64,000 nt of DNA from assembly GCA_034401135.1 (NCBI GenBank), contig JAWZSP010000005.1:2666001-2730000 (forward strand), read 5' to 3'. Made by a program: the position numbers and the translations under genes. Below the pieces are notes generated by a model. That model was not told the origin of the DNA. It saw only the letters and a list, made by a program, of their open reading frames with translations, and made no database searches. Below are positions 9,855-22,800 of the stretch, one piece after another. Position 1 is the first letter of the stretch. Every line of letters begins with the position of its first letter. The stretch is from Volutella citrinella. Taxonomy: Eukaryota; Ascomycota; Sordariomycetes; Hypocreales; Nectriaceae.

Positions 9855-11984
9855 CTAGAACCAGCTTCCCCAGGCCCATCTGCCAGTCGCCCTTTTCGAA
9901 TTGCCTTGGGAGCAATGCCCTGTCTTGCTGTGCTCAGTGTTTGGGGTCTGGGTCCGACTTGTGAAGGAGAGATCGGCCATCGGCGACACGATACCTCCGA
10001 CAACCTCAGTTCCGGACGGGGTTCTTATCATCATCCGAGAGGATACTCTTGCATCTTTTGGTTGCTGACTTGGTGGCATTTGTTGTGGCAAACAGGTCGG
10101 GGATGGACAACCAAGGGCGTGCAGTAGAATCCCGGGATCCTTTGACGTAGGCAAACCTCGACCAGTACCACACCATTCTCCAGACTTCTCCACCTGTCTG
10201 CCTCTTGGCTTCTCTGAGTCCCCAATACTATTCATTACCTCCTAGGTATGGCCAGGTTTCTGGAGGCTAGCCTGCCTTGTTGGGATCACAGGCGCCAAAC
10301 CAACGCAAGGTTCCGCTAGCCGGTCTATACTGAGGGTATTATCCAGGCCTTCTACCTCAATCTCCTCCTTGGAGAAGTCTTGGTAGGCTTGAGAACGGTT
10401 CAGTTCATTCGTCATGACGTCTCTAGCCTTTTCGGCTCCCTAGTGCCTTTCAATGATGCCAAGGAGAGGCTGGCCAGGCTGAGGATTAGTGCGTGGAGAC
10501 CAGGGCGAGAGACTGCCGCAAAGCCGCACTGCTGCGGTAGCAACCATCTCTACATTACTTTTGAGACTGGAGACTCCGCCGTTTGTATGGTCCGGGGTGG
10601 TCTGTGTGTGACGTGTCTCGTGGCGATAAGAGATGACAACACGCATAAATTCCAACATTGAACCGCCAAGCTCTGCTTCCAGGTCCTCGAGTAAATCCTC
10701 TGAGTTTCGTTGGCTGTTCAATGACTCCTTATCTCGGCTCCGCCTTGGAGTCGCATGTATCTGCATCTGGGCTAAAACCAAGACCCCAGATCCAGGCTGA
10801 ATGGACCTTTGACGGATGTCAGCCGACATCCCCGAGAATGAATTATGCGCTTCACAACGTACGTTGGGGGGCTCTTTTGCCGCAGCACTTTGACAACAGT
10901 CGATTTCTCAGTTGGTAGAATGTCAATGCTCGTATCATGCAGGCCCCCGAAATCAAATATGCACCCTATGAATCAGTCAGTGTTTTTGCCCCGATCCCAG
11001 CCGCCAGACACGGTACGTAGCACCCACGAACCCTGCTGCGGATTTTGAAAGTTGTCTCTGAGTCTCAACGGATCTCTCCTATCAAGGCACCCAGGATACC
11101 CTGCTGGGGCATCCTGCATGCTTAATTCGATGGCAGCCCACAGAGTGTCTTTGCCCACGTTCAGTGCCGCCACCTCTGGGGTGATAACAACACGAGGCAT
11201 CATCACGTATGCCTGCATTGGAAGGTCTGGCATCATTTTGAATTGTCCTGGGCAAATAGCCCTCGCCAAGGACTCCGTTTTGGCGCGTTCAAGCACAGTA
11301 TGTGGCGACATGTTGCGCAGGCTCGTATTGTCATCGGGGTGGGGATCTCGACGGCCGTGTGCATAGGTGCCAGGATCCCTGGGAAGTATTGAGATACCTA
11401 GGCAGTTTTCCATGCCCTCTTTACTTTCAGTTGATGACAGAACCCGCCTTGGTCTGCTATTCCTCAGGTTGGCTGGCGGTACAAATCCCCTGGATGGCTG
11501 TTGTGGAGGCGATTTTTCTCGGCACATCCAGGATGAGGTAGGATCCGCAGTCTTTTTCTTTAGGGCGACTGAGCACCCCTCTGTTTTCAGGGCCCTAGTG
11601 TCTCCGTAGTTCTTCGAAGATGCGCTGGTGAGCCTTCTTCGTTTCGAAACGTTGAGCGAGTTGGCGACCGAGGCTGGCACAATCTTCGACTGGGATCCAC
11701 TGGTTTTGCGCCTGCCACTGCCTGTGCGTTTCGATATCCGTAGCGGACTCGGGCTTCCTCTCATTGTTTGCCACGCAGTTGGATCGGCGTCGATTTGAGC
11801 ATCTCGTTGCATAATGGATGTTGATTGGGACGGTAGGACAGATTGAGGATTTTTCGACTGAGGCTCTCGTTCCCTTGTATGGATCTTCTATGTCAAGGTC
11901 AATTGATGCCACTAAATTGGATTCACGGGGTTTTAGATGGGCTGAGGACAATTCTCCTGTCGTGGTGTGTGGTAGGAGGCACAC
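9855..11984 (-). pseudogene. Decayed conserved ascomycete gene of unknown function (two in-frame TAGs, probable frameshift)
   Basis: Pieces resembling a conserved ascomycete protein of unknown function can be assembled: a helical segment (VEDCASLGRQLAQRFE) in one frame near 11600-11720, then in another frame FVPPANLRN, SSTESKEGME, VVITPEVAALNVG and TLWAAIELS. Two good introns follow (10966-11016 and 10807-10862), then SIQPGSGVLVLAQ, DLEAELGGSMLEFMRV and LLGIIERH. At that point TAG (10442-10440) interrupts the frame, which continues GAEKARDVM for 65 codons to a second TAG (10244-10242), then runs to a GRWAWGSWF-like end at 9855. A family tryptophan is expected where the first TAG stands, and TGG to TAG is a single G-to-A change. 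Family recall is from memory and only moderately sure. The alternative is a shortened but functional 421-residue protein starting at ATG 11812 and ending at the first TAG. Confidence 0.55.
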
Positions 11985-12495
11985 AAGGCGACGGCGAGGT
12001 CTGAGCCAAGTATACGTACATAGAAACCAGTAACCCTTAGTCCGTGATCGAAGGAATAGACAGGGTAGACAGGATTAAAACGTATCAATGGGAGTAAAAG
12101 CTTATCCGTGAAACTCTGCGAGCTTGCAGTTAGTAATTCCGTAATTCAACCTTCTTGGAATGTCAGCTGTAGCCTCCTTGCGTCGGACACAAAAGATGCT
12201 GGTTGTACATCCACGCGTCGAAGTGCACAGAAAAGGTAAGGTAGGTATGATTGATCATTCGCTCTATATAATGCAGTCTATTTCATGAGGTACGACTTGT
12301 TCCTGCTATCATTCTTTCCCGGAGTATGGGTGAACAGCGGAACGGAGGCAGGAAGGTGATGCGGACCTCGGGTAGGAGCGACGGCTGGTGCTGGCTTAAT
12401 TCGACTCGATGCTATAAAAAAATTGTTGTAACTCATGGAGGCTTTTCGCGATACTGCGCAAGTGATGTTGGCAATGCCAGGCTTGGTGTTGGTGC
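11985..12495. other. Intergenic region, 5' flank of the decayed gene and 3' flank of the UEV gene
   Basis: No coding signal seen. It should contain the 3' untranslated region of the downstream-lying UEV gene. Confidence 0.5.
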
Positions 12496-13632
12496 TCAGG
12501 CAGCGCTTCCAAGTGTACGGCGCAAGTTCTCCTTTACCGACTCGACGTCGCTATCCTCCATCGCAAGGAAACGGATCTAATACGGGTTAGCGGATATATA
12601 GCTTTCGAGGACATCGACTTACCAGATCGTCCGCCGTATTACTCGCCCCATAAAGCACGGGGTCAGAAAGGCACACATTGATGCCTTTCTTAACTCTATC
12701 CTCCCAGACCCCATCCCAGCGCCACTCGCCGGGGCGCCTTACCGCACCCGGGGTAGCTTGAGGATCTTCCGTAGGCATTGAAGGTTCGCTATCCTTTTCT
12801 TGACCTCCGTCTGTTGGGACAGCCTGGTCCTCAGCCAGCTGCCCAGATGCCCGCCTGTGGGTTCGCCATGCATGCCAGGCTCCCGGGTTCCCAGCAGCGG
12901 AGATAGGCACCGAGTCCAACACGGCTTCATCATCAAATGCACTCCTGATATATCGTAGAATATCGTAAGTTGAGGGGCTGCATCGATTTGTCTGGATATG
13001 GGAGGGCAATTCGCTCGAAGACGGGGTTGAAGCCGGGATGCTTGCATTGGTTGACGCGGTGGAGGAAGGGTCCGGCTTTGGAGCAGCGTCCTCGACTTTG
13101 TATCCCATACCACTCCGCCTTCGACGACCAAACCATCCAGGAAAGCCATGCCGCAGGCTGAACCCTCCGGGAGGCAGTCGCTCTTCGTCAGATGCGCTCA
13201 CCGTGCCGCTGTCTTGAATGTCGGTCGTGTACATATAGGTTGTCAAAGGCGTTATCAGAGGGTGGAACATATCCGAGGAGAAGGTAACGAGAGGAGGAAG
13301 CTCGGGGTAGGTATCGGGGAAGGATATTTGGAATCGTAGGATGGCAGGCTTGTATGGACCTTTGACGCAGTTAGCAACTGACAATCGACAATCAGCCATC
13401 GCACACGACTTGCCATTTCGCACGAAGAATACTCCAGACCACAGCGTTGGGTCGCCAGGAGTTAGGCTGACAAACATTCCTTCCGGACAAGCCTGCTTAA
13501 GCCCGGCACTGGAGCTCATCGTCAGCCCTGCCACAATAGCAGGCGTTCGTTAGGGAGGGTTAGGACGGACAACTCGGAGAGCAGCTGCTGCCGGCGCAGC
13601 GCCGGCAGCGATCCCAGGTTGGGGGACGCCAT
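12496..13632 (-). CDS. UEV-like protein with a ubiquitin-conjugating (UBC) fold lacking the catalytic cysteine
   Basis: An N-terminal UBC fold is recognised from RRQQLLSEFAGLKQACPEG, LTPGDPTLWSGVFFVRNGPY, ILRFQISFPDTYPELPPLVTF and MFHPLITP. The place where active E2 enzymes carry HPN and the thioester cysteine reads HPLITPLTTYMYTTD with no cysteine, as in UEV/AKTIP-type pseudo-E2 proteins. It therefore probably acts as a binding or regulatory partner rather than a conjugating enzyme. The C-terminal half is Ser/Pro-rich and ends in an acidic helix (AMEDSDVESVKENLRR). Exons: 13632-13571, 13508-13414, 13359-12623, 12576-12496, giving 324 residues. The intron at 13360-13413 is a GC-AG intron (donor GCAAGT), needed to make VRNGPY. 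The last intron is only 46 nt. It lies downstream of, and on the same strand as, the CCDC124-like gene. Confidence 0.85.
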
Positions 13633-14077
13633 GCCAACAGGATCTGAACCGCTGCATTCACGTGTGAGAAATATCCTCGGGGCTTTACGCGCACAAAGTC
13701 GCGTGCGGCGAAGGAAGCTGTTGAACCCAGTCCCTCGTGTTGTCAATTGGGCGGTGTATGGGGCGGTCTGCTATTCTGCCAGGCAGAAAGGCTGGTGGTG
13801 ACACCAGATGGCGGGGTTGGGGGGGTAGTGGGGTCAGCCCGCGATTATGGGCGCGTGCGTGTTTCCGTTCATTCCAACAATGTGGACAGCATGAAGTAGA
13901 GCTACTTATCTTCGGTCTTGAAGCTTCGCGAATGAGTAGCATGTAACAATTTCTGCCAATGAGCAAGATATCACCAGCGGTCATCCAATCAAATAGCTAA
14001 ATGCTGCGCTATAAAAGACTTGTGCTTTTCAGCTCACGCCCGCCATTGCCTCGTAATTCGTGCCTTCTTCCTCCGAA
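13633..14077. other. Short intergenic region between UEV and CCDC124-like genes
   Basis: It separates two genes on the same strand and must carry the UEV promoter and the 3' end of the CCDC124-like transcript. No further feature seen. Confidence 0.5.
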
Positions 14078-14779
14078 TCATCGCCCGAGGCGCTGCTCAA
14101 TGCTCGCCTTCTCGCCCGCCTTTATCTGCTCAATATCTTCCCTCGTGGCGTTGTATGCAGCTGTGACTTGGTTGAACGGGTTGTCTGGGTGCTTCTCAAA
14201 CTCCTTGCGGATTCGATTCTTGCGCTGCTCCATACGCAGTCCGGTACCGCTGCCATCCTGCTTCATCTCCTGGAGCCGGCGTTCCTCATATTTGGCATAT
14301 GCAGCAGGGAATCGCCTTTCGGGGTGCTTGTCGATCTTGTTATCCGAGGGTCCTGTGAGCGACAGGGCATCCAACGCGTTGTCGATACCCGAGGCGTTCA
14401 GAGCCGAAGGCGTGTCACCATCGAGCTGGGACAGGTCGAGGCCACGGGACTTCTTGACCGGAGCTTTGGACTTCTTCGGAGCCTTTCCAGGAGTATTCGC
14501 ATCGTCTTCGGCCTCTAGGGCGGCCTTCTCGGCCTTTTTCTTCGCGGCCTCGGCTTTCTTCGCCTCTTCTGCTTCCCTGGTTCGACGTTAGCTCAACCAA
14601 CAGCGATAGAAACTGGGAGGAAGGACATACTTTTTAGAATTACTCTTCGACCCCTGGCTCCATTTGGAATCCTCAGCAGCTTCGCGCTTGGCATCCTCAG
14701 CTGCGGACTTTTGGGCAGCGGCTTCGGCCTTTCGCGCATTGCCAGCCGCCTTCTTGCTGTTCTCCTTCTTGGGCGCCAT
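14078..14779 (-). CDS. CCDC124/Lso2-type ribosome-associated coiled-coil protein
   Basis: A small, highly charged protein of 215 residues, close to the length of animal CCDC124. It begins MAPKKENSKKAAGNARKAEA, then runs as a long Lys/Ala/Glu-rich helix (EAEEAKKAEAAKKKAEKAALEAED), a basic linker, SRGLDLSQL, IDNALDALSL, and the conserved C-terminal block HPERRFPAAYAKYEERRLQEMK ... KHPDNPFNQVTAAYNATREDI. Members of this family (yeast Lso2, human CCDC124) bind ribosomes and help in recovery from starvation; that role is transferred from the family. Two exons, 14779-14631 and 14576-14078, with a 54-nt GTATGT intron. The ATG is preceded by an A/T-rich leader. Confidence 0.9.
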
Positions 14780-17700
14780 ATTGACAATCGGTACGAGCTT
14801 CGAGCCGTAAACGGTTATTTTCTTTTTCTTTTCCGCCCTGTGAGATAGGAGGCCCGATATGCGATTCGTCGAGTTGCTGCGGAAGGTCGCGGGTCCAGAT
14901 GTTGATTCCAGGTCTGATCTTCAGGCTCCGACTTTTGACGAGTCAGATCAGCCTGACGACTGATGCCTGTACTCCACCGCTCCGTGTGCCGGACTGTGCG
15001 AAAACAGCCCATGATCAAGAACTTGCACTGTCTGGCATCTCCTCAGATTGTTTTCCGCGTACAAAGCAATCGAAGCCTTGACAGACAGAAGCATCACATC
15101 CCTTGCATTCAGCATCAATTTTCCGTCAAAAACCGCCCACAAGACCAATTCCAATCTCGCCTCGCTCAGCCCGATGCGCCTCTTCTCTGTTTCCGCCTCC
15201 TGGCCAGCCTTCCAGAACAGGCTTGAGACGTGAGCCCATCAACCCAGCATTGCTGTCCGTCCTGGGAGGGTCCTATAGCAGTTTACGGCCTTGCGCATCG
15301 ATAGTCGCATCAGGGGACCTAGCCTCACGACAGCCTCGTACTTGTTACCGTCCAAAGAGGTTTCAGAGGCGTCGACGATCCATCGAGTAACCCATGTAGC
15401 TCTCGTTACATATGGGCTTGGTTCCGAGCCCCCGGGCCACTACCCTGTGTGTGAGACATGGGGTGTGGCCATGGGCCATGGACGGTGGACCACAGGCATG
15501 CTCTGTCTGGTACACGTTATGTATCGTCACCTCCGCGTCATCGTTGTATGCACTGGGGATGGTTGGTGTGATCGTGCGCGCACCTTTTGACAGGCACCCT
15601 GGGCACCCTACCCATCCTTCCCACACGGACGGGTCGCCCGTTATCACCATATCTCCGCCCAAGGCACCGTCGCGCTGTAATAGGCCAACCCATGTCCAAT
15701 TGCACTATTTTCCTCCGGCCAATTCTGCGCGCGCGGACGTATTCGATGAAAGAACTGGCCATGTGGTGGCAAACCTGCCTTACGCCTACCATTGCGCGCT
15801 GCCACGTCCATCCACCATCAATCATTCCTAGAACACGAGGCGAATGCAGTCATGCATGCGACGGAGCGTCCGCTCACAGTCGGCCATTACTTCGAGCGTC
15901 AGGTAGGCTAGGCGAGCATCCTCTCCGGATCAGCGCGGAAAGCGTGAGTACAATAGACTCAAGAATTTGACGGAGGCCAGGGTTAGGTACGTCACCCCGC
16001 ATCCTAGTCTCGGCCGCCTCATGATGAGATGGATACTAGCAGTATACTACTCGTATCGAGGTGGTGATAGGCAACGGGTTCTTGGGGAAAGTTGAGTTAC
16101 ACGGGCTGGTCATCATGACAGACCACAAGCCGTCAGATGGGAGGCCGCTATGTATGCACGAGGCCTGTCTCGGGTTGTCGTCCGCAGTGGTATCGAGGCG
16201 AGCTCCGGGACCGAGGACGCCGAAAGCACTTGCAGTTTTGGCTGCTACTCAGTCCGCCATTGCTCCAATTCGAGAACCGAATTGTTTACCAACCGGCGGC
16301 TGAAAGCCTCCTCCGGGGTCCATGTGTCACAAGAACGACCAGGTCAGCACACCATCGTCAGTACGGAGTAATGTTCCCTCAATTCGAAAGGTTACCAGGT
16401 GGTGGCACCCATGCATGATGCCTACCAGCCCATGCCACTTGACCACAGAACTCCCTGCTTAGTGGTATGGCCACCATGCATGAGGCTCTAGCAGGGAACC
16501 CTACAATCAAGATGCGGCCTCCTCGATCTGCAGCGTTGCATTCTCGGCCGCGCCTCAGTCGATCACAGCTTGCCGGGGCTGGAAAGCGGACAAAAGCCCG
16601 CAAGCGAGGTGATGGAGCGAAATCTCAGCACACCGATTCCCGCTCAGCCTCTGATCAACACCCCGTTTCGTTGCAAAGTCCGCGATTGGAAATCAAGTAA
16701 GTACATGGAGCCTAGTAGCCGTCGTACGAGTTTGAAGCATTTGGCTGTGTCGTTGCATTGCCATGATGATGCTCGGGGGAAGGGCCCGGGGGGCACGGCC
16801 TCGACCAGTCTCCGTGTCCGCAACATATCGCCTACTTTCCCCAGTAACGTCACTCTAAAGGCCTTGGCCCTGTCGAGTATTCTGTACCGAGTCGACGAAA
16901 GGGTAGCGTGGCACTCTAGGTAGCGATTTTGACGCAAGCGAGCAGTTTTATCTCGTCTGCCCGTTAGCGTACTGACTGCTCCAACGTCTTTGCCTACACC
17001 TACTACCAGACCACAAAGTCTAGCTGTTCGGATCCTGGAGGTAGCACCCTGAAAGGAAGGCCGCCAAAGCCGCTTTGGGCAAATGGCATGAGGAGTAGTC
17101 GCCGGCTGAAAGTGCTTCCGACTGCAGTTGGTAGCACAACAGAAATCGGTCTGCAGGTCAGCGCGGCTAACCTTGCGCGGCTGAATCTCTGCCTGTGTTA
17201 CCTTGTTGGCCGCCTCATCAAATGAGACTATGCGGAGTTCATGCACCACCTGCTCTCTTCGAGAATAGGGCTGAGTAATGTGACGCGGGTGACAACACAT
17301 TCAGAGTCGTGCGGCCGCCATTGGTCACCGGGGATCCGGATGCAGACCGGGAAACGTTGCAAACTGAGGCGGCGGCCAACAACTTCTGACACTGACAGGG
17401 TGGTAGGACAGCATGATACTGATCGGCTCAGCTGAGTCGCCTGCACGCAGCCGGATTGGAAGAAGGTCTTTTCGGTGAAATGATACCCAGTCCGTTCGTC
17501 GTCGATCGAAAGCAGGGCATGATGCCTAGATATGACTTGTCATCAGCGCTCGACCCCTTCGTTTGTCGCGGTGGGACCGCCCACAACCCGGCAGAGGTCA
17601 GCCAGAGATACCTATAATTGGATGGAGACCTAGTACTTAGGGAGGTACTGTGGTATCACTCTGTATCCCGTGCAATATTGATCATGGGTGAATCCGTACC

Positions 17701-20700
17701 CCAGCCGTGCCATGTTGGTGGTTGCTCCCTTCCCGCGGGGTGGGGGAGGTGAGAGGCAACAACAGAGCACGGAGAGTAATGACCAGCACCGTAATTATGG
17801 CATGCAAGGGTGATGCGCCAGATAGTGAGTGGCGAAGTGTTGCCTCTGGTGATAAAGACGCAGAACCAGGGCTGCTGGCGCATCCGATGGCAGCAGAAGA
17901 ATATCGGTAGCGTCAGCCATAATTATGAAATTGCCAGCCCTGCTGCGCCAGGATGCTGAGAAAGCGACAGGCCATGATAATTGAATATTGCGGCCAGGCA
18001 AGCAAGTACAGACCTGACCCTGACGGAAGGAGCGCAGTACCAGGTGCCTACAGGCCTGTGATGGTGAGACCTGTCAGCACGGCGCACCCGAACGGTACGT
18101 AGCCGGAGAGGGTTCCCCATTCCATGCCCCAGACCCGAGACTAGCAGGCTGCAGAGACGAGATTAGCACCTTTCCATTTGAGCTGGCTGCTACTACTACA
18201 GTACGTACGGAGGTACGTAGGGCGCAAACAGTCCCGCTCGCGGCGGCGCTTCCTGTGGCCGCTGGGCTGCGACTGACCCGGACCCGGTGATCTGGATCAG
18301 CCCTTGTCTCAACCTGTCAGATCAAGATGCGAGGGCAGAGCGCCGTCCCAAGGCCATGGTTGAGGCGAGGTTGGCACCAGGACTCAGCGACGACCCATGT
18401 CGACTGTTGGCCCTAACCAGCGAGGCGAGGCCGCGAGGGAGGAGTGAGTGAATGGCACAGCAAGCCGCGAGGCGACGCAACTCGACGGTCGATGGTCGAC
18501 GCTCTCTCCGTCAGAGTCAAGGCTCCACTGGGTTCGCACATCAGGCCAGCGCCAGTAAGGTGGTTGGTGTAATATGTGAACTTTTCGTCGAGGCAGCCAG
18601 TTCCCAATAAATGAGTGTGGGTATCATTGTGCCCCCCCAAAGCCGCGTGGACGGTGTTTTCCCTGTAGTACTCACGCAACGTTGTCGCACAGGTCCCAGC
18701 ACGATGGGGGCAGTTGGCCTTTCGGAGGGCTTCACAGCGGCTGGCGCTCCGTCAGATCAGACCGTCCCATTCAGAGTCGAGGTGGGGAGCATCCAATTCG
18801 TCCGGAACAGCCAGGTGCCATTCCCCGTGATGGAAAATTGCTGCGGATCACGGGATTGATTCTGCTGTGTCCAGCCCCCTGCTCAAAATGAGCTCAGACG
18901 GGACTCGTGACGTTCGCTCCCTCCCATCCGGCTCCTCTCCTTCCTCCACCCAAACAGCGAGGCGCCGCAGAATGGGGTCCCATCAATCCATGGCAATTAC
19001 GGACTACAGCGCAACGCTACGAGGTACTTGCGCCGGTACATGGCCCCATGCCTCCCTGGAACTCAGCTCCGCACCCCTGCCCCTTTTTGCTTCTTCGAAA
19101 CCTTCGAGAATCCCGGAATAACTGGGGACGAACAGCGGTCAGCCCTCTGTGCCCACACCACCCTTGCGTCTCCCAAACCGCTCTCCTGGGCTCAACCCCC
19201 ATACTCCATACATATGACACAATCCCGGAAGGCTCAGGGCGATGTCTCCTTCTTTGCCCTCTAGGCCAGCTAGGAATCTTTGGTGCGGCCTTTGAAGCAC
19301 CCATGCACGAATACACACCTCCCTGCCTTGGCTGTGTGTTGCGCCTTTCAGTTGGTCGAGGCAATTACCAGTAGGATGTGTACCGGCCAACAGGAACTCA
19401 AGGGGGGGTTCTTGCGATTGGCCGCAAAGATCAAGCCAAGCCAACCAGTCAATCTTCAAAGGCCTGCCTTGTTGGTGGCCTGGTATCGCAGTAATTATAC
19501 AACGTCCTACCGGCCGATACAGCGAAGGCGGGCGTACTTGAAAGGCCGTTCCGCTACCATAGCACCCATGTCGTCATCCTGGGCCGCCAATCCCCCGGTA
19601 CTTTCATATCCCTCAGGGTCGGGCCATCCGGACTGTTGGGTTCGTTTCTGAAACGCCGAGATTTTATTTTGGTTTCTTTTGCCTGCCATCCCACTTCCCT
19701 GCACCAGACCGACCTTCTCCGGTGGGTGCTGCCCTCCTATCCGCGTTCTGTGTGTTACGTATCCGTAGTCGGTGGTGGTATATACGGCCAGTGCAGCCTG
19801 TGGCAAAGTGGACTGCGCAGCACGGAGTACTTGACCGCTACATGCATCCGAGTTCTCTTGGCGGGCACCCACCCAGGCACAGCTTCTTCTGGACTGGCGT
19901 GGAAGCATCAGATCAACCCAGTCCGCCGGGACACTGACGCTGACCCCTTTCACTCCCGGGGCCAATCACCACAGCCGCCTGGCGCTGTCCACTCGGCTCC
20001 TACCCTTGGGCGGGGCGCCATGCGACGGGGCTAACTAGTGGCCGTACCACTGCCTTCTTCAATTAGGAGGGAGACCTAGGGGGTACCAGCGCAACCTACG
20101 TCTCCACTCTCCACACCTGGCCGGAAGCCAGGAAGAGAAGCCGGAGACATTGGCAATTGACAAAAAGGTAAAGGGGTTTGATGACAAGTGGGCGATCCCC
20201 ACGGCCCTGGGTATACTCGTATCCGATGACGACAACAAAACTCACGAGGGCATTTTCGTCGCGGGCTGACATGGGAGCAATCAATCAATCAATTCACAAG
20301 AAAGCTGCATGTCGCCGGCGGTGAGCCTCACCGCAGCTGGGCATAATGCTGGGGTTAAGAGAAGTCTGACTCAGAGGCAATAGAGAAAGGCTGTACAAGC
20401 TGTACAACAAGCAGTTTTGGGCTTCACCGGTGAGTTAGTTACGGGCCTCCAAATGACGAAAAAAGATCTGGCCCGGTCTCGGCAACCGCCTTATTGAGTC
20501 CACGTCGTAGAAGTGTCCACCACGAGGTCCACGACTCGAGGCTGTACGCTGGCTTCAGCTGCACGACATGCATACATGACTACAACATATCTGCCGAGCC
20601 TGGGCGCGTGTTTTCGCGCCTGCAAAGAATGCCGTTATTATTATTATTTTTCGTGCCACGCCTGCCTTGTACGCCCAGTCGCCTGCAAACCCGGAAGCCC

Positions 20701-22760
20701 ACACAGCAATCCGCGAATACGCTGTGATTACTAGCAGTACTAGCCCATGATGACAACGCTCGTGTCGACGTGTATATTAATAAGGTAATAATACTTCTTC
20801 TTACCGCTCTTTGTAAGGCAAAAAGTACGGGGAGTCCCTGGCAACAATAAGCGCAAGATCGGCAGTACACCCCCTCAACATCATACCGACGGAGCCGAGA
20901 CGGAGAAATACTGCTAGTGTTATTGAGGCGAGGTGTCGTGGCTGTCGACTTGCATCCATCCATTACGAGTAGCAACCGCCGGCTGTCAAAGCCGCAGCTC
21001 CAGACGAGGGATGGAGGGCACCAAAGGCAATACACTAATGATCCCTCATGTTGGTGTAGATTGTGGATCACGCTAGTAAAGTGAGTCAGGGAGGCCATGC
21101 CAGGCTTGCCAGCCCGCGCGGGCCTCTTATCGACGCCAATTTCCGTCCTGGTGCCCCGGCTGGAACCAGCGCCTTCATAATCAACCGTCCATCACCGCCA
21201 GTCTCAGCCGTCTAGTGGGCGCTAGAGGGTGGCGGAAACTCGACTCGGACTCCTGGGCCCTGGCGCCAGCAAGGCATGGCATGGCATGGGCGGTAACGGT
21301 GTCTCGGGTTCCTGGAGGAGGGTCTTCCCCTCAACCACTCCACACCTGAGTCTCACCCCCCCTTGCCGTGGCCTTGCAAGTTTTAAGCCTTGTCTTCATC
21401 ATCCTCTGTCCTGGATTCTTCAATCATTGGACGGTTGGGCTTTCGCTTGCGCCCCTACTTCGGTACTCCCAGCTGCGGAGATCATTACCTGCCTGGCCAC
21501 GCTCTATTGTCACTTCTCACACACACCTTATAATTAGGCCGACGAGGCAAGCATACTAAGACGTATTGCCGTTCAGCCGCAAAGTGTCAAGTGTGTTTTG
21601 GTTCATCTGCACAAGACAAGCCATATTTCCGTCGTGACAAGGTTTTGATCAAGCCATGTGAGGCGCAGTATTTGGACAGCTTTGGCGACGTCGAGTGAGC
21701 GTTGCTCGCCGCTTTACTCGTCGCACATCTGCAGGAATTCGACGAGTCCACCTTGGTTAGGGGTGGGCTCTGCCTGCCGGATGTCGTGATATGTAAAACG
21801 CTGAACCCGCTGTACTATACCCTGCCGCCAAGTCGCAGCATACCTTGGTTCTCATAATTCAACACCACTCCAGTAGTTGTATGCCCTCGCAAGGTCGTCT
21901 CAATGAAGCCAAACGTCTGACCTTGGCAGCCCTCCCGGGCCGGCAGTGTCGGCATGGATACGTCCCCTTTGGCCAGCACCCGTCAAGTCTTGGGGTGCGC
22001 GCCGTTGGGGCATTCAAGGGCATCACCAGGGGTGTCAAGGCAGCCCCCGCCTTTGCGAAGGCAGGCGTGGACAGGGCCAGGACTGCAGTTTAGAGGAAGA
22101 GCCCGGATTGAGAAGCACCCCGGGCGCTTATCAGTACGATTGGGGCATAGAATCATTAGAGGTGGTGTTTTATGAAGCGTGAGGTCTTCGGGGTCCAGCG
22201 ATTGGTGGCCTTGTGTGTCACTCTACCCGCATGGACCTGCTGCACAGCGCTGTTAATCCCGAGAACTGCAATGCTGCCTTAAGGGCGCCACTCCGCGGCT
22301 CTTTCTTGGGTCGTGGCTGCTGCAGGCAGGCACGTTGCTCGGGGCAAGTGCTGCCAACTGCGCGCCGTTGGCTGAATATCCCAAAACTGGCAGGCGACGG
22401 CGCATGCGCGCGCACAACGGGCAGGAACCTCTGGGGGACGTCGTCAATGGGCGTCCCAGCGGCCCGGCAGGCATGCCTCCGCGTCCGACGCCGCAGGAAA
22501 GCGACTGGGGATAGATGTTGTTGCTCTCCTATCGGGTGGCCTGGGGTATTGCCTCGCAGCCCGTTGACCACGAATCTCTGACCAGATCGACGTCACCGCA
22601 CGTTGCACAGCCTGGGCAAACCGAGGCGGCCATCCCACCATGGTCCATGTGCCCTCGCGGTTGGTTGTGCAGCTTACTCGTTTTCCGGTGTGATGCCAGG
22701 AGCCCTGCGAGGTGAGACTGACTCCCATGAGATGTACGGGCCAACGTTGACCAAGGCCAG

Positions 22761-22800
22761 GTAGGGTAGGGTAAGGCAAGGCAAGGCAAGGTAAGGGAGG
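22761..22800. repeat. Degenerate pentanucleotide tandem repeat
   Basis: Eight consecutive five-base units of the form GTAGG/GTAAG/GCAAG/GGAGG. It is a simple repeat between genes with no coding frame conserved. Confidence 0.7.

Noticed and set aside
16644..17300. 218-codon open frame on the minus strand in the 9.5 kb block
   Set aside because: Arg/Cys-rich, no motif, no splice partners, overlapped by frames on the other strand.
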